Source of the DNA: Eubacterium ramulus ATCC 29099
Lineage (GTDB): Bacteria; Bacillota; Clostridia; Lachnospirales; Lachnospiraceae
Assembly: GCF_000469345.1 (NCBI RefSeq)
Contig: NZ_KI271153.1
Location: 42,642 to 106,641 of the forward strand
Reading direction: 5' to 3'
DNA length: 64,000 bases
Shown: piece by piece, positions 29,870 through 38,571 of the stretch
Numbering within the stretch: position 1 is the stretch's first letter
Layout of the letters: each line of letters begins with the position of its first letter
Notes under the pieces: model-generated
Seen by the model: only the letters and a program-made list of their open reading frames with translations
Database searches by the model: none
What the model was told of the DNA's origin: nothing
Position numbers and translations under genes: made by a program

Positions 29870-31546
29870 ATGTTATTAAATCTGCATGTTAAAAATCTGG
29901 CATTGATTGAGGAATCCGAAGTAACCTTCGGTTCAGGTCTGAATATTCTATCCGGTGAAACCGGAGCCGGTAAATCTATAATCATCGGTTCTGTTAATCT
30001 TGCGTTGGGCGGAAAAGTATCTCGTTCCATGCTGCGGGAGAATGCAGAATTTGCTCTGGTGGAATTAATCTTCTCCATTGAAAACGAAGCACAGGCAGAG
30101 GTACTGCGAGCATTGGATATTTTCCCGGAAAACGGGGAGATTATTATGAGCAGAAAGATTTATGCCAGTGGAAGAAGTGTCAGCCGGATCAATTCTGAGA
30201 CAGTTTCTGCATCCGTGATGCGTAAAGTGGCTTCTTTGCTGATCGATATTCATGGCCAGCATGAACATGAATCCCTGCTGGCCAAGCGGAATCATATGAA
30301 ATATCTGGATGATTTTGCAAAACGTGTGCTGGCAGAACGGAAGAAATTACTGGCGGAAGTCTATGATGAGTATACTGCCTGCAGAAAGAAACTGGAGGAA
30401 GCTTCACTGGATGCCAAACAGCAGGCAAGAGAACTTTCTTTTTTACAGTATGAAATTGATGAAATTGATCAGGCAGATCTGAAACCGGGAGAGGATGAAG
30501 TTCTGGAAGCAGACTTCAAAAAGATGTCTCATGGTCGAAAAATCACGGAAGCCATTGCGGAGTGTCAGGAATTGTGTTCCGAAGGAAATGAAAATGCGGC
30601 AGATTTGATCGGCAGATCCGTGCGGGCTTTGCATATGGTGGCACAGTTTGACGCATCTATGGAGGCATTATCCGGTCAGTTGGAAGAAGTGGAAAATCTC
30701 TTCAGCGATTTTAACAGAGAACTGTCTGGTTATGCATCGGAACTGAACTTTTCAGAAGAAGCGTTTCAGCAGATTGAGGATCGACTCAATCAGATCAATC
30801 ATCTGAAGGCAAAATATGGCAAAACGATTGAACGGATTCTGGAAGCACGGCAGGAAAAGGAAGAAAAACTGGATCAGCTGCAGCATTATGAAGAATATCG
30901 TCAGCAACTACAGGAAAATCTAAGCCAGGCAGAAGCAAAGCTGAATCAGCTGTGTCAGGAAGTGACAGAGATTCGCAAGAGTTACGCGAAAGACTTAACA
31001 GTACAGACAACAGCGGCATTACAGGATTTAAATTTCATGGATGTCCGGTTTGAGATGGAATTTTCAAGACTGGATCATTTTACTGCCAATGGATGGGATG
31101 AAACACGATTTATGATTTCCACGAATCCAGGCGAACCGCTCAAACCGTTGGATGCAGTAGCTTCCGGCGGTGAGTTGTCCCGCATTATGCTGGCTCTGAA
31201 GACGGTTCTGGCAGAACATGATGAAATCGAGACATTGATTTTTGATGAGATTGACAGCGGAATCAGCGGAAGAACAGCACAGATGGTGGCGGAGAAGATT
31301 AAGATGACCGGTAAAAACCATCAGATTATCTGTATCACTCATCTGCCACAGATCGCAGCAATGGCAGATCATCATTTTTTAATTGAAAAAACTTCCAGTG
31401 CGGACAGTACAATCTCCAATATCAGGCCGTTAGAGAGAGAAGAAAGTATCCAGGAACTTGCCAGGATGCTTGGTGGTGTCAAGATTACAGATACTGTGCT
31501 ACAAAATGCAAAAGAAATGAAAGAAATGGCAGATGCGGTAAGATAA
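29870..31546 (+). CDS. recN: DNA repair protein RecN
   Basis: A 558-aa SMC-like ATPase acting in double-strand-break repair. Walker A GETGAGKS is at residues 29-36. Two long coiled-coil arms follow (about 150-380), then the ABC signature VASGGELSRIMLALK, Walker B TLIFDEIDSGISG and the His switch ICITHLPQIAAMADHH. It ends the long asp23-recN run. spoIVB follows after a terminator. Confidence 0.96.
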   Translation: MLLNLHVKNLALIEESEVTFGSGLNILSGETGAGKSIIIGSVNLALGGKVSRSMLRENAEFALVELIFSIENEAQAEVLRALDIFPENGEIIMSRKIYASGRSVSRINSETVSASVMRKVASLLIDIHGQHEHESLLAKRNHMKYLDDFAKRVLAERKKLLAEVYDEYTACRKKLEEASLDAKQQARELSFLQYEIDEIDQADLKPGEDEVLEADFKKMSHGRKITEAIAECQELCSEGNENAADLIGRSVRALHMVAQFDASMEALSGQLEEVENLFSDFNRELSGYASELNFSEEAFQQIEDRLNQINHLKAKYGKTIERILEARQEKEEKLDQLQHYEEYRQQLQENLSQAEAKLNQLCQEVTEIRKSYAKDLTVQTTAALQDLNFMDVRFEMEFSRLDHFTANGWDETRFMISTNPGEPLKPLDAVASGGELSRIMLALKTVLAEHDEIETLIFDEIDSGISGRTAQMVAEKIKMTGKNHQIICITHLPQIAAMADHHFLIEKTSSADSTISNIRPLEREESIQELARMLGGVKITDTVLQNAKEMKEMADAVR

Positions 31547-31630
31547 TCCCTGTGTGAAATGGCGGAATATCCATATAATAAAAACAGAAGAAAGAACACT
31601 GAATATGACAGATCATGAACAGATAGAAGA

Positions 31631-31660
31631 AAGATACCTGGTAAAAAAGGTATCTTTTTT
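31631..31660 (+). terminator. Terminator after recN
   Basis: AAGATACCT (31631-31639) pairs with AGGTATCTT (31648-31656) and runs into TTTT. It separates the repair operon from spoIVB. Confidence 0.9.
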
Positions 31661-31705
31661 ATTTGATCGAAAATTTTCTATTTTACGAAAGAAGGGTGTG
31701 AAAAA

Positions 31706-32923
31706 ATGATTTTTTTGAGCACTTATCGAAATAAAAGAAGATGGATTGCTGCGGCAGGCATGACCATCTGGCTCATGTCTGCTTATGTGTGGATGTTGGA
31801 TGAAATCCCAGGAACTGTCTGTGTTTCTGATGGTCAGCCGCTAAATATTACGGAAGGTCTGCCAGTGACCAGTCAGATTCGCAGCACGGACGGAATTGCT
31901 GTTTCTGCCGGGATGATGACTGGCGGCAGGTATGAGGTCGAATGCAAGTTGTTTGGTCTGATTCCGGTAAAAGAAGTGACAGTTCATATTGTAGAGGAAA
32001 CTGAAGTAATACCATGTGGAATCCCTTTTGGTATTTATATTGAAATGGAAGGTATCCTTGTGGTGGAACTATGTGATCTGGAGCAAAATGGCATATCCGT
32101 GGAAAGTCCGGCCGAACACATTTTGAAACCCGGGGATTACATCACAGCAGTGAATGGAGCGCAAGTAACAGCCAAAGAAGATTTACAGCGGGCAGTAGCA
32201 GAAAGTGGAGGCAGTGTGCTGCAGTTGACAGTGGTGCGTGGTGGAGAAGCCTTTCAATGTAGTGTGACACCGATTTGCACAGATAGCAAAATCTTTCAAA
32301 TTGGTGTCTGGGTAAGGGATGATCTGGCCGGAATAGGGACTCTGACTTATATTGACGGGGAAGGAACATTCGGTGCATTGGGACATGGAATCACAGATAC
32401 GGATGTAGAACATCTGATCAGCGTGCTGGATGGCACTGTATATCAGGCAAAGATCCTTAGTGTCATTCGGGGAGAACAGGGAAAACCCGGAGAGTTGGTG
32501 GGACAGATTCATTATAATCAGGCAAATCGTCTTGGACAGATTACGAAAAACACAAAAAATGGTATTTTTGGTCAGATTGAAAATCTGCCGGATTCTCTGG
32601 CAGATGCCACTTCGATGGAGATTGGTTTCAAGCAGGAGATTGAGAACGGACCGGCACAGATTCTGGCTACGATTGATGATCAGCCGGAGTTATTTGATAT
32701 CGAGATCATGGATGTGGATCTGAATCCCAGAGAGTCAAATAAGGGCATTCGTTTTCAAGTGACAGATGCGAATCTGATTCGGAAAACCGGTGGGATTATC
32801 CAGGGGCTGAGCGGAGCTCCGATTCTGCAAAATGGAAAAGTCATTGGAGCGGTAACCCATGTTTTGGTAAATGATCCCTGCAAAGGATACGGAATTTTTA
32901 TTGAAACTATGATAGAACAATGA
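31706..32923 (+). CDS. spoIVB: SpoIVB serine peptidase (S55)
   Basis: A 405-aa stage IV sporulation protein B, the forespore peptidase that triggers pro-sigma-K processing in the mother cell. It has an N-terminal membrane anchor (residues ~12-30), a PDZ domain (~110-190, PGDYITAVNGAQV) and the S55 peptidase domain with His in GALGHGITD and nucleophile Ser in GLSGAPIL. In Bacillus and clostridia spo0A follows directly. Here a minus-strand MATE gene comes next and spo0A is 8.2 kb away. Confidence 0.95.
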   Translation: MIFLSTYRNKRRWIAAAGMTIWLMSAYVWMLDEIPGTVCVSDGQPLNITEGLPVTSQIRSTDGIAVSAGMMTGGRYEVECKLFGLIPVKEVTVHIVEETEVIPCGIPFGIYIEMEGILVVELCDLEQNGISVESPAEHILKPGDYITAVNGAQVTAKEDLQRAVAESGGSVLQLTVVRGGEAFQCSVTPICTDSKIFQIGVWVRDDLAGIGTLTYIDGEGTFGALGHGITDTDVEHLISVLDGTVYQAKILSVIRGEQGKPGELVGQIHYNQANRLGQITKNTKNGIFGQIENLPDSLADATSMEIGFKQEIENGPAQILATIDDQPELFDIEIMDVDLNPRESNKGIRFQVTDANLIRKTGGIIQGLSGAPILQNGKVIGAVTHVLVNDPCKGYGIFIETMIEQ

Positions 32924-32937
32924 GATGGACATTAGGA

Positions 32938-32968
32938 AATTCAAGAATGCCATTGGCATTCTTGAATT
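32938..32968. terminator. 14-bp hairpin between convergent spoIVB and MATE genes
   Basis: AATTCAAGAATGCC (32938-32951) and its exact complement (32955-32968) are separated by ATT. No long T-run, but placement between two convergent stops suits a two-way terminator. Confidence 0.65.
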
Positions 32969-32997
32969 ATATGGGAGTGGATGCGGGATGATATTAT

Positions 32998-34344
32998 TTA
33001 AGCAGGATGAGATTGTTCGATTTTTCGCATAACATAGAGGTAGGAAATACCGGTAAATACAGCAGCTGCAATCCAGGCTGCCGGATCGCCAAAGCAAGCC
33101 AGACGGAAATTCAGGATTTTCATGGCAAAGATGGAAACGACCAGTCTTGCAAGAAGCTCCGCTACGCCGCCCATCATCGGAAGAAAGCCGTAACCGCATC
33201 CCTGCATAGTGTTTCGGAAAATGAAAATCGTGCTCAGCGGGATGAAGAACATGGAGCACATGTATGCATAAGTCTGTGCCCAGGGGAGCATGGCTGACAT
33301 ATCTACATCTCCGGAGAAAAACAGGTGCAATGCCGGTTTTAACAGAGAACACATCAGTGCGGTCACCACAAGAGCATAGACCAGTGCGATGCCAAGTGCT
33401 GTTTTTACACCTGCTTTGATCCTTTTGATATCACCGGAACCGAAATTTTGTCCGCTGTATGTTGCCATAGTCTGTCCCATAGCGATCATACCTTGCATAA
33501 GAAGACTCTGTAGTTTTCCGGTAGCAGTAAATGCAGCCACTGCCGTAGAACCGAACAGATTGATGGCAGACTGCATAATCATAGTACCGGAAGAGGTGAT
33601 TGCAAACTGTAATGCCATGGGAATACCGGCTGCCAACTGATTTTTCGTATCTGTGCGTGAGATTTTCCAGTCACTTCTGTATGGCTTCAGCTCCGGAATC
33701 TTACACCAGATATAAATGGCACATAAAACAGCGGAAATGGCCTGAGCCAGATTGGTAGCCCAAGCGGCACCTGCCACACCCATGTGCAGCTGAATGATAA
33801 AAAACAGATCCAGAAGCACATTCAGGCAGGCGGAAAAGACAAGGAAAAACAAAGGAACTTTACTATTTCCAACTGCCCGTAGAAAGGCTGACAACAGGTT
33901 GTAAAAAATGTTAGCAACAATTCCTGCGGTAATGATCATTATGTAGCTATAAGCGTCGGCAAAAATATTATCCGGTGTGTTCATGATCGTTAGGAGCGGT
34001 TTCATCAGAAACAAACAGGAACATGTCAGGAATAGCGTAAACAAAACAGACAGCAGGGTACCGTTAGCAACTGCCTGTTTCACGCCATCTGCATCGTGGG
34101 CACCATATCGCTGAGAAATCAGAATGGCAAATCCGGCAGTAATACCCTGGGAAAAACCGGTGAGTAAAAACATGATTGTTCCGGTGGAACCGACTGCTGC
34201 CAGAGCGTCTGCCCCCACATAACGTCCGACAATGATGGTGTCCACCATATTATATAACTGCTGAAATATATTTCCGATGATAAGCGGAAGTGTAAATTGA
34301 AGGATGACCGGAAGCGGTCGCCCTTTTGTCATGTCCAATTGCAT
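32998..34344 (-). CDS. MATE family efflux transporter
   Basis: A 448-aa transporter with 12 predicted membrane helices in two related halves. The family starts are clear: KGRPLPVILQFTLPLIIGNIFQQLYNMVDTIIVGRYVG in the N-terminal half. MATE pumps use sodium or proton gradients to expel drugs or organic cations; the substrate is unknown. AAGGAGAAAAC precedes the ATG. It is the first gene of the accessory block inserted between spoIVB and spo0A. Confidence 0.92.
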   Translation of the reverse strand: MQLDMTKGRPLPVILQFTLPLIIGNIFQQLYNMVDTIIVGRYVGADALAAVGSTGTIMFLLTGFSQGITAGFAILISQRYGAHDADGVKQAVANGTLLSVLFTLFLTCSCLFLMKPLLTIMNTPDNIFADAYSYIMIITAGIVANIFYNLLSAFLRAVGNSKVPLFFLVFSACLNVLLDLFFIIQLHMGVAGAAWATNLAQAISAVLCAIYIWCKIPELKPYRSDWKISRTDTKNQLAAGIPMALQFAITSSGTMIMQSAINLFGSTAVAAFTATGKLQSLLMQGMIAMGQTMATYSGQNFGSGDIKRIKAGVKTALGIALVYALVVTALMCSLLKPALHLFFSGDVDMSAMLPWAQTYAYMCSMFFIPLSTIFIFRNTMQGCGYGFLPMMGGVAELLARLVVSIFAMKILNFRLACFGDPAAWIAAAVFTGISYLYVMRKIEQSHPA

Positions 34345-34448
34345 ATGTTTTCTCCTTAAAAAATGATTGATTTGAAAAGTTCAAACACTATTGTATCGCA
34401 TTTATTATTTTTTTCAATAGAGAAAATACTTTCATAGGAAAAATCTTT

Positions 34449-34477
34449 TTCTCAAACTGAGTGATATTTGCTATAAT
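34449..34477 (+). promoter_or_regulatory. Promoter before selD
   Basis: TTCTCA (34449-34454) and a perfect TATAAT (34472-34477) with 17-nt spacing. It fires about 30 nt before the selD ribosome site. Confidence 0.55.
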
Positions 34478-34516
34478 GATATATAACAATGAAAAAAAGA
34501 TGTGAGGGACGGAAGA

Positions 34517-35545
34517 ATGGGAGAAAAAATTACATTTTGCAAAGGCGGTGGATGTACAGCAAAGCTAGGTGCCGGCATTTTAAGTCGTGTGTTGGAACGT
34601 CTGCCGAAAGGAAAACAGGATCCCAACCTGCTGATCGGTTATGACAGCAAGGATGACGCAGCAGTGTATCAGGTCAGTGATGATATTGCTATCGTACAGA
34701 CATTGGATTTTTTTCCACCGATGGTGGAGGATCCATATACATTTGGTAAAATTGCGGCAACCAATGCCCTGAGTGATATCTATGCCATGGGTGGTGAAGT
34801 AAAGACAGCCTTGAATATTGTCTGCTTTCCGGAACAGATGGATTTGAATATTCTGGGTGAAATCATGCGCGGCGGATCTGAGAAAGTAATTGAGGCAGGA
34901 GGCACATTGGCCGGCGGTCACTCTATTAATGATACGGATGTCAAATATGGACTGTCTGTAACCGGTGTAGTGCATCCAAAAAAAATCTATCCGAATAATG
35001 GTGGCAGACCAGGGGACAAGCTGATCCTGACCAAAAAACTCGGCGTAGGAATTATATGTATGGCAAACCGTGTGCAGGAAGCTTCGGAGGAGGCAATGCG
35101 GGAGGCAATCGCATCTATGACTACCTTAAATAAATATGCGGCAGAAATCTGCAGGAAGTATGAGATACATGCATGTACAGATGTGACGGGATTTAGTTTC
35201 CTTGGACATTTGCATGAGATGATGGATGGTACATTAAGCTGCAGAATCGATGGCTCTTCGGTACCGGTGTTCCCGGAGGCACTGGAGGCTGCGGATGAGT
35301 TTCTGTTGACAGCAGCCGGACAGAGAAATCGGAATCATGTACAGGATTTTGTGAAGTTTGTGAATGTGCCGTTTGCCATGGAAGAGGTGCTTTATGATCC
35401 ACAGACTTCCGGTGGACTCCTGGTTGCGGTAAGTGCCGGACATGCGAAGGCATTGTTGCAGGAATTATGTGATGCTGGACTTCCTGCGGCTATTGTCGGG
35501 GAAGTAACAGAAAAAGAAACTGCAGAGATTACCGTTGAGATGTAA
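34517..35545 (+). CDS. selD: Selenide, water dikinase (selenophosphate synthetase)
   Basis: A 342-aa SelD that makes selenophosphate from selenide and ATP. The glycine-rich N-terminus [10 protein letters not shown] carries Cys13 and Lys16, which align with the catalytic Cys17 and Lys20 of the E. coli enzyme; Cys, not selenocysteine, is used. [27 protein letters not shown] and [13 protein letters not shown] are the ATP and metal motifs. ATG 34517 follows GAGGGACGG and is preferred to GTG 34502. It is paired with yedF, but selA, selB and tRNA-Sec are not in this window. Confidence 0.94.
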   Translation: MGEKITFCKGGGCTAKLGAGILSRVLERLPKGKQDPNLLIGYDSKDDAAVYQVSDDIAIVQTLDFFPPMVEDPYTFGKIAATNALSDIYAMGGEVKTALNIVCFPEQMDLNILGEIMRGGSEKVIEAGGTLAGGHSINDTDVKYGLSVTGVVHPKKIYPNNGGRPGDKLILTKKLGVGIICMANRVQEASEEAMREAIASMTTLNKYAAEICRKYEIHACTDVTGFSFLGHLHEMMDGTLSCRIDGSSVPVFPEALEAADEFLLTAAGQRNRNHVQDFVKFVNVPFAMEEVLYDPQTSGGLLVAVSAGHAKALLQELCDAGLPAAIVGEVTEKETAEITVEM

Positions 35546-35567
35546 GAGTTATTGCCTGGGTATAGAC

Positions 35568-35619
35568 TTGCAGAGATGCACAGAAGAATATGTCATGCAT
35601 TGCATGACATCCAAATCAA
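35568..35619. repeat. Composite intergenic repeat between selD and yedF
   Basis: Three modules seen elsewhere lie in a row: a 17-nt string (35568-35584) that matches 7880-7896 at 16 positions, the dyad TATGTCATG...GCATGAC (35589-35608), and GACATCCAAATCAA (35606-35619), identical to 2698-2711. Confidence 0.5.
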
Positions 35620-35657
35620 TATAAAAAAGAAATGTTTTTATACAGGAGGGAAACAGA

Positions 35658-36290
35658 ATGATCAAAGTAGATGCAATGGGCGATACCTGCCCAATTCCGG
35701 TTGTAAAAACCAAAAATGCGATCAAAGAGTTAAAGGGTAGCGGTGAGGTACAGACATTGGTTGATAATGAAATTGCTGTGCAGAACCTGACGAAAATGGC
35801 AAATCAGAAAGGTTATGGTGTGAAATCTCAGAAACTGGGAGAAGGAAAATATGAAGTCACTATGACTATTTCCGATGGAAATGCTGACGCTATTACCACA
35901 ACAGGAGATTCCGCAGAAGAAGAGCAGATCGTATGTTATCCGGATGCAAGAAAGAAAAATACGGTTGTAGTATTGGCTTCTGCTACGATGGGAGCCGGGG
36001 ATGAAGAACTGGGAGAAATACTGATGAAAGGATTTATCTATGCCCTGAGCCAGCAGGAAGAATTACCGGCTACGATTCTCCTGTATAATGGAGGTGCAAA
36101 AATTTCCTGCGAAGAATCTCCGTCTCTGGAAGATCTGCGTTCCCTGGAAGCGCAGGGAGTAGAAATTCTGACGTGTGGAACATGCCTGAATCATTATGGG
36201 TTGACAGATAAACTGAAAGTAGGAGACGTGACAAATATGTATGTCATTGCAGAAAAAATGACACAAGCAGATTTGATTGTGAAGCCTTGA
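35658..36290 (+). CDS. yedF: Selenium metabolism protein YedF (TusA-like + DsrE-like)
   Basis: A 210-aa fusion: a TusA/SirA-like domain (residues 1-75, with Cys10 in DTCPIPVVKTK) and a DsrE/F-like domain (95-205, with CGTCLNHYGL). This pair is annotated as YedF and occurs with selD in many bacteria, where it is thought to carry or deliver reactive sulfur or selenium. The exact reaction is not known. The ATG follows GGAGGG. It probably shares the selD promoter and ends at a strong terminator. Confidence 0.9.
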   Translation: MIKVDAMGDTCPIPVVKTKNAIKELKGSGEVQTLVDNEIAVQNLTKMANQKGYGVKSQKLGEGKYEVTMTISDGNADAITTTGDSAEEEQIVCYPDARKKNTVVVLASATMGAGDEELGEILMKGFIYALSQQEELPATILLYNGGAKISCEESPSLEDLRSLEAQGVEILTCGTCLNHYGLTDKLKVGDVTNMYVIAEKMTQADLIVKP

Positions 36291-36307
36291 TATGAAAAGA
36301 ACAAATG

Positions 36308-36370
36308 AAAAAGAACTCCAACACCGACACGGAAAATTTCCCTACCGTCTTATGTTGGAGTTCTTTTTTT
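36308..36370. terminator. Bidirectional terminator between yedF and acetyltransferase
   Basis: AAAAAGAACTCCAACA (36308-36323) pairs exactly with 36353-36368 and is flanked by A and T runs, so it can stop both convergent transcripts. Confidence 0.9.
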
Positions 36371-36384
36371 ATTTGTTCTATTTT

Positions 36385-36954
36385 TTATGTCGTATAGCGG
36401 ATGATTCTGGCGGGATTACCGACGACTACGGCGTTATCCGGAATGTCTTTTGTTACGACGGAACCTGTACCGACTACGACGTTATTTCCGATGTTCACAC
36501 CCGGAAGGACGATGCAGTTACCGCCGAACCAGACATTGTCACCGATGGTGATGGGCTGGCCGCTTACATAATTTGCTATCCTGGTTTTGGAATCCATTGG
36601 ATGACTGACGGTGTAGAGACAGGTCTGTGGTCCCATCAGACAGTTATCACCGATGGTGATCGGTGCTGCATCCAGCATGACACACTGGAAATTGGCGAAG
36701 AAATTTTTGCCGACATGGATATGAAAACCATAATCGCAGTGAAATGGTGGTTTGATAAAAATATCATCGTCGCAGTCGCCGAATAATTCTTTTAAAAGCG
36801 AGAGACGAAGCTGATCTTCATCTTCGGTAGTTGCATTAAATCGGTCGGCAAGTCTGCGGGCGTGCTTTTTTAGTTCGCCGATTTTTGCGTCACTGTTCCA
36901 GAACATTTCACCGGCTTCCATTTTTTCAAATTCAGTACGGGTATCTTTTTCCAT
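36385..36954 (-). CDS. Sugar O-acetyltransferase (maltose/galactoside type)
   Basis: A 189-aa hexapeptide-repeat (left-handed beta-helix) acetyltransferase. An N-terminal helical cap (GEMFWNSDAKIGELKKHARRL) precedes the repeats. The catalytic His is in TVSHPMD, and the C-terminal turns GDNVWFGGNCIVLPGVNIGNNVVVGTGSVV are typical of maltose or galactoside acetyltransferases, which acetylate sugars with acetyl-CoA. An open frame runs further upstream, but AGGAG at about 36965 supports the ATG at 36954. Confidence 0.93.
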   Translation of the reverse strand: MEKDTRTEFEKMEAGEMFWNSDAKIGELKKHARRLADRFNATTEDEDQLRLSLLKELFGDCDDDIFIKPPFHCDYGFHIHVGKNFFANFQCVMLDAAPITIGDNCLMGPQTCLYTVSHPMDSKTRIANYVSGQPITIGDNVWFGGNCIVLPGVNIGNNVVVGTGSVVTKDIPDNAVVVGNPARIIRYTT

Positions 36955-36976
36955 AGAATCATGTCTCCTTAATGAT

Positions 36977-37016
36977 ATACTCCCAGTTCCTTTTAGCATA
37001 AAGGACCTGGGAGTAT
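36977..37016 (-). terminator. Hairpin after the EamA transporter gene
   Basis: ATACTCCCAG (36977-36986) pairs with CTGGGAGTAT (37007-37016), with further pairing TCCTTT / AAAGGA inside. It lies just past the EamA stop on the minus strand. No T-run is obvious. Confidence 0.55.
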
Positions 37017-37037
37017 TATTAGTACAAAATTGTAAAA

Positions 37038-37988
37038 TTATTGTGTAGAAGTTTTCCGGCGGAAAGCTTCCAATGGTATTTGTGCGAGGATAACTGCTGC
37101 AAAGATTAAGGCACAACCGAACAACTCCCGTCCATTCATGCGCTCATGCAGAATGATCCAGCCTCCCAGCACGGAAAATACAGATTCCAGGCTCATCAGC
37201 AGAGATGCAATTGTCGGATTGATACCTTTTTGACCCACTACCTGAAGTGTATAGCCTGCACCGGAGGAAAGAATTCCGGCATAGAGCAGGGAAATCAGGG
37301 CAGCAGGTGCACCAAAGGCGGCAAGTGTGGATGGAATATTGGCAAATGAGTGCTGCATATCAATGAAGAATGCAGGAATCAGAGAGACAATACCTGCTAC
37401 CAGAAACTGGACACAGGAAAGCTTGATGCCATCCACAAGTGGGGAAAAATGATCCACACACAAGATATGAAAGGAAAATCCAAGGGCACACAGCAGGAGA
37501 AGCAGATCCGGCAACTGCAGAGAGAAAGAGCCTTTCATACAAAGCAGATAAAGACCGATCAGTGCCAGCCCAATGCCAATCCAAATGTTCCATCCGCATT
37601 TTTTTCCCAAAAACAGACCAATGATTGGTACAATTAAAATGTAACAGGTAGTTAAAAATCCTGCTTTTCCAGCAGTTGCTCCGTAAAAGAGCGCCAGCTG
37701 CTGCAGGGTACTTGCAAATCCGAGAACAATACCGCAGGCGATGCCGCCGGTGATCAAAGCTTTTCTGCTCTTAGGAGATGGCGCTTTGTGGTCTGGATTC
37801 TTTTTGCTCATAATCAGAAGTACCGGACATAAGACAGCGGCACCCAGTAAAAAACGGATGCCGTTAAATGTATATGGTCCGAATTTGCCGCCTTCGCTCT
37901 GTGCGACAAATGCAATTCCCCAGATAAAAGCCGCCAGAACAAGCAAAAATGAGTTGCGTCTTTGCAATGCTTTTTCTTTCATATTCAT
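37038..37988 (-). CDS. EamA/DMT family transporter
   Basis: A 316-aa drug/metabolite transporter with ten hydrophobic segments in two EamA repeats. The first repeat has AAFIWGIAFVAQSEG and GPYTFNGIRFLLGA; the second has GYTLQVVGQKGINPTIASLLMSLESVFSVLGGW. Such proteins usually export amino acids or other metabolites; the substrate is unknown. Two ATGs six bases apart (37988 and 37982) could start it. Confidence 0.9.
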   Translation of the reverse strand: MNMKEKALQRRNSFLLVLAAFIWGIAFVAQSEGGKFGPYTFNGIRFLLGAAVLCPVLLIMSKKNPDHKAPSPKSRKALITGGIACGIVLGFASTLQQLALFYGATAGKAGFLTTCYILIVPIIGLFLGKKCGWNIWIGIGLALIGLYLLCMKGSFSLQLPDLLLLLCALGFSFHILCVDHFSPLVDGIKLSCVQFLVAGIVSLIPAFFIDMQHSFANIPSTLAAFGAPAALISLLYAGILSSGAGYTLQVVGQKGINPTIASLLMSLESVFSVLGGWIILHERMNGRELFGCALIFAAVILAQIPLEAFRRKTSTQ

Positions 37989-38010
37989 ATAACCCTTTCA
38001 TCATACATAA

Positions 38011-38319
38011 TCATTCACACACATGTTCCAGACCCTGAGCCATGATGGTTGCCACATGATCGTCTGCCAGGGAGTAGTAGATGGTTTTCCCTTCCCGGCG
38101 GAATTTAACCAGTGCGGACTGTTTCAGAATCCGAAGCTGATGCGAGATAGCACTCTGTGTCATGGACAGCGCATCTGCAATGTCCTGCACACACAATTCC
38201 TGTTTGGAAAGAACTGATAAAATTCGTATTCTGGTCGGATCTCCAAATACTTTAAATAAATCAGCAAGCTGATATAAAGTGTCATCATAATTGGAATCAT
38301 CCATATTTGCTATCCCCAT
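38011..38319 (-). CDS. ArsR/SmtB-family metal sensor, zinc type
   Basis: A 102-aa winged-helix repressor. The recognition region is SMTQSAISHQLRILKQSALV, and the wing is REGKTIYYSL. The C-terminus has D-x-H-x10-H-x2-E (DDHVATIMAQGLEHVCE), the alpha-5 site of zinc/cobalt sensors such as CzrA and SmtB. The alpha-3 box ELCVQD keeps only one of the two cysteines used by cadmium/lead sensors. The frame is open further upstream, but the start at 38319 has GGAGG before it. It neighbours the P-type ATPase it probably controls. Confidence 0.9.
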   Translation of the reverse strand: MGIANMDDSNYDDTLYQLADLFKVFGDPTRIRILSVLSKQELCVQDIADALSMTQSAISHQLRILKQSALVKFRREGKTIYYSLADDHVATIMAQGLEHVCE

Positions 38320-38422
38320 TGTATCATATCCTCCAAATCGAAATTCTAGCTGCACTTTGCAGGAAAAATATTGTTCCAAATGTCCGATCGTGTGGCACAA
38401 CGGTTCCCTGCATAGTACTTTT

Positions 38423-38451
38423 ATTGTAACGTAAAATGAAAAGCAAGTCAA
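38423..38451 (-). promoter_or_regulatory. Promoter of the ArsR gene
   Basis: On the minus strand TTGACT (38451-38446) and TACAAT (38428-38423) are spaced by 17 nt, giving a leader of about 100 nt before the ArsR start. Confidence 0.7.
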
Positions 38452-38458
38452 ATAATTA

Positions 38459-38564
38459 TCGGTGGTTTCTTCTGTACTGCTGAAAGTGATCTGATACAGG
38501 ATAATGTAATGTATGCATTGCTTCAAGATGTAATCAGATTTCAGCAGCAGGAGAATACCACCGA
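38459..38564. repeat. Long imperfect inverted repeat between ATPase and ArsR
   Basis: Outer arms TCGGTGGT / ACCACCGA (8 bp) and inner arms CTGCTGAAA (38477-38485) / TTTCAGCAG (38539-38547), plus ATCTGAT / ATCAGAT, build a ~106-nt hairpin. It lies between the ATPase stop and the ArsR promoter, so it may end ATPase transcription; it could also be a small non-coding element. Confidence 0.55.
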
Positions 38565-38571
38565 CTATTTT

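Noticed and set aside
34517..35545. Selenocysteine (in-frame TGA) in SelD
   Set aside because: The active position is a Cys codon and the frame has no internal TGA.
36292..36786. 164-codon plus-strand frame antisense to the sugar acetyltransferase
   Set aside because: It mirrors the hexapeptide repeats of the real gene on the minus strand, and its first part is the terminator after yedF.
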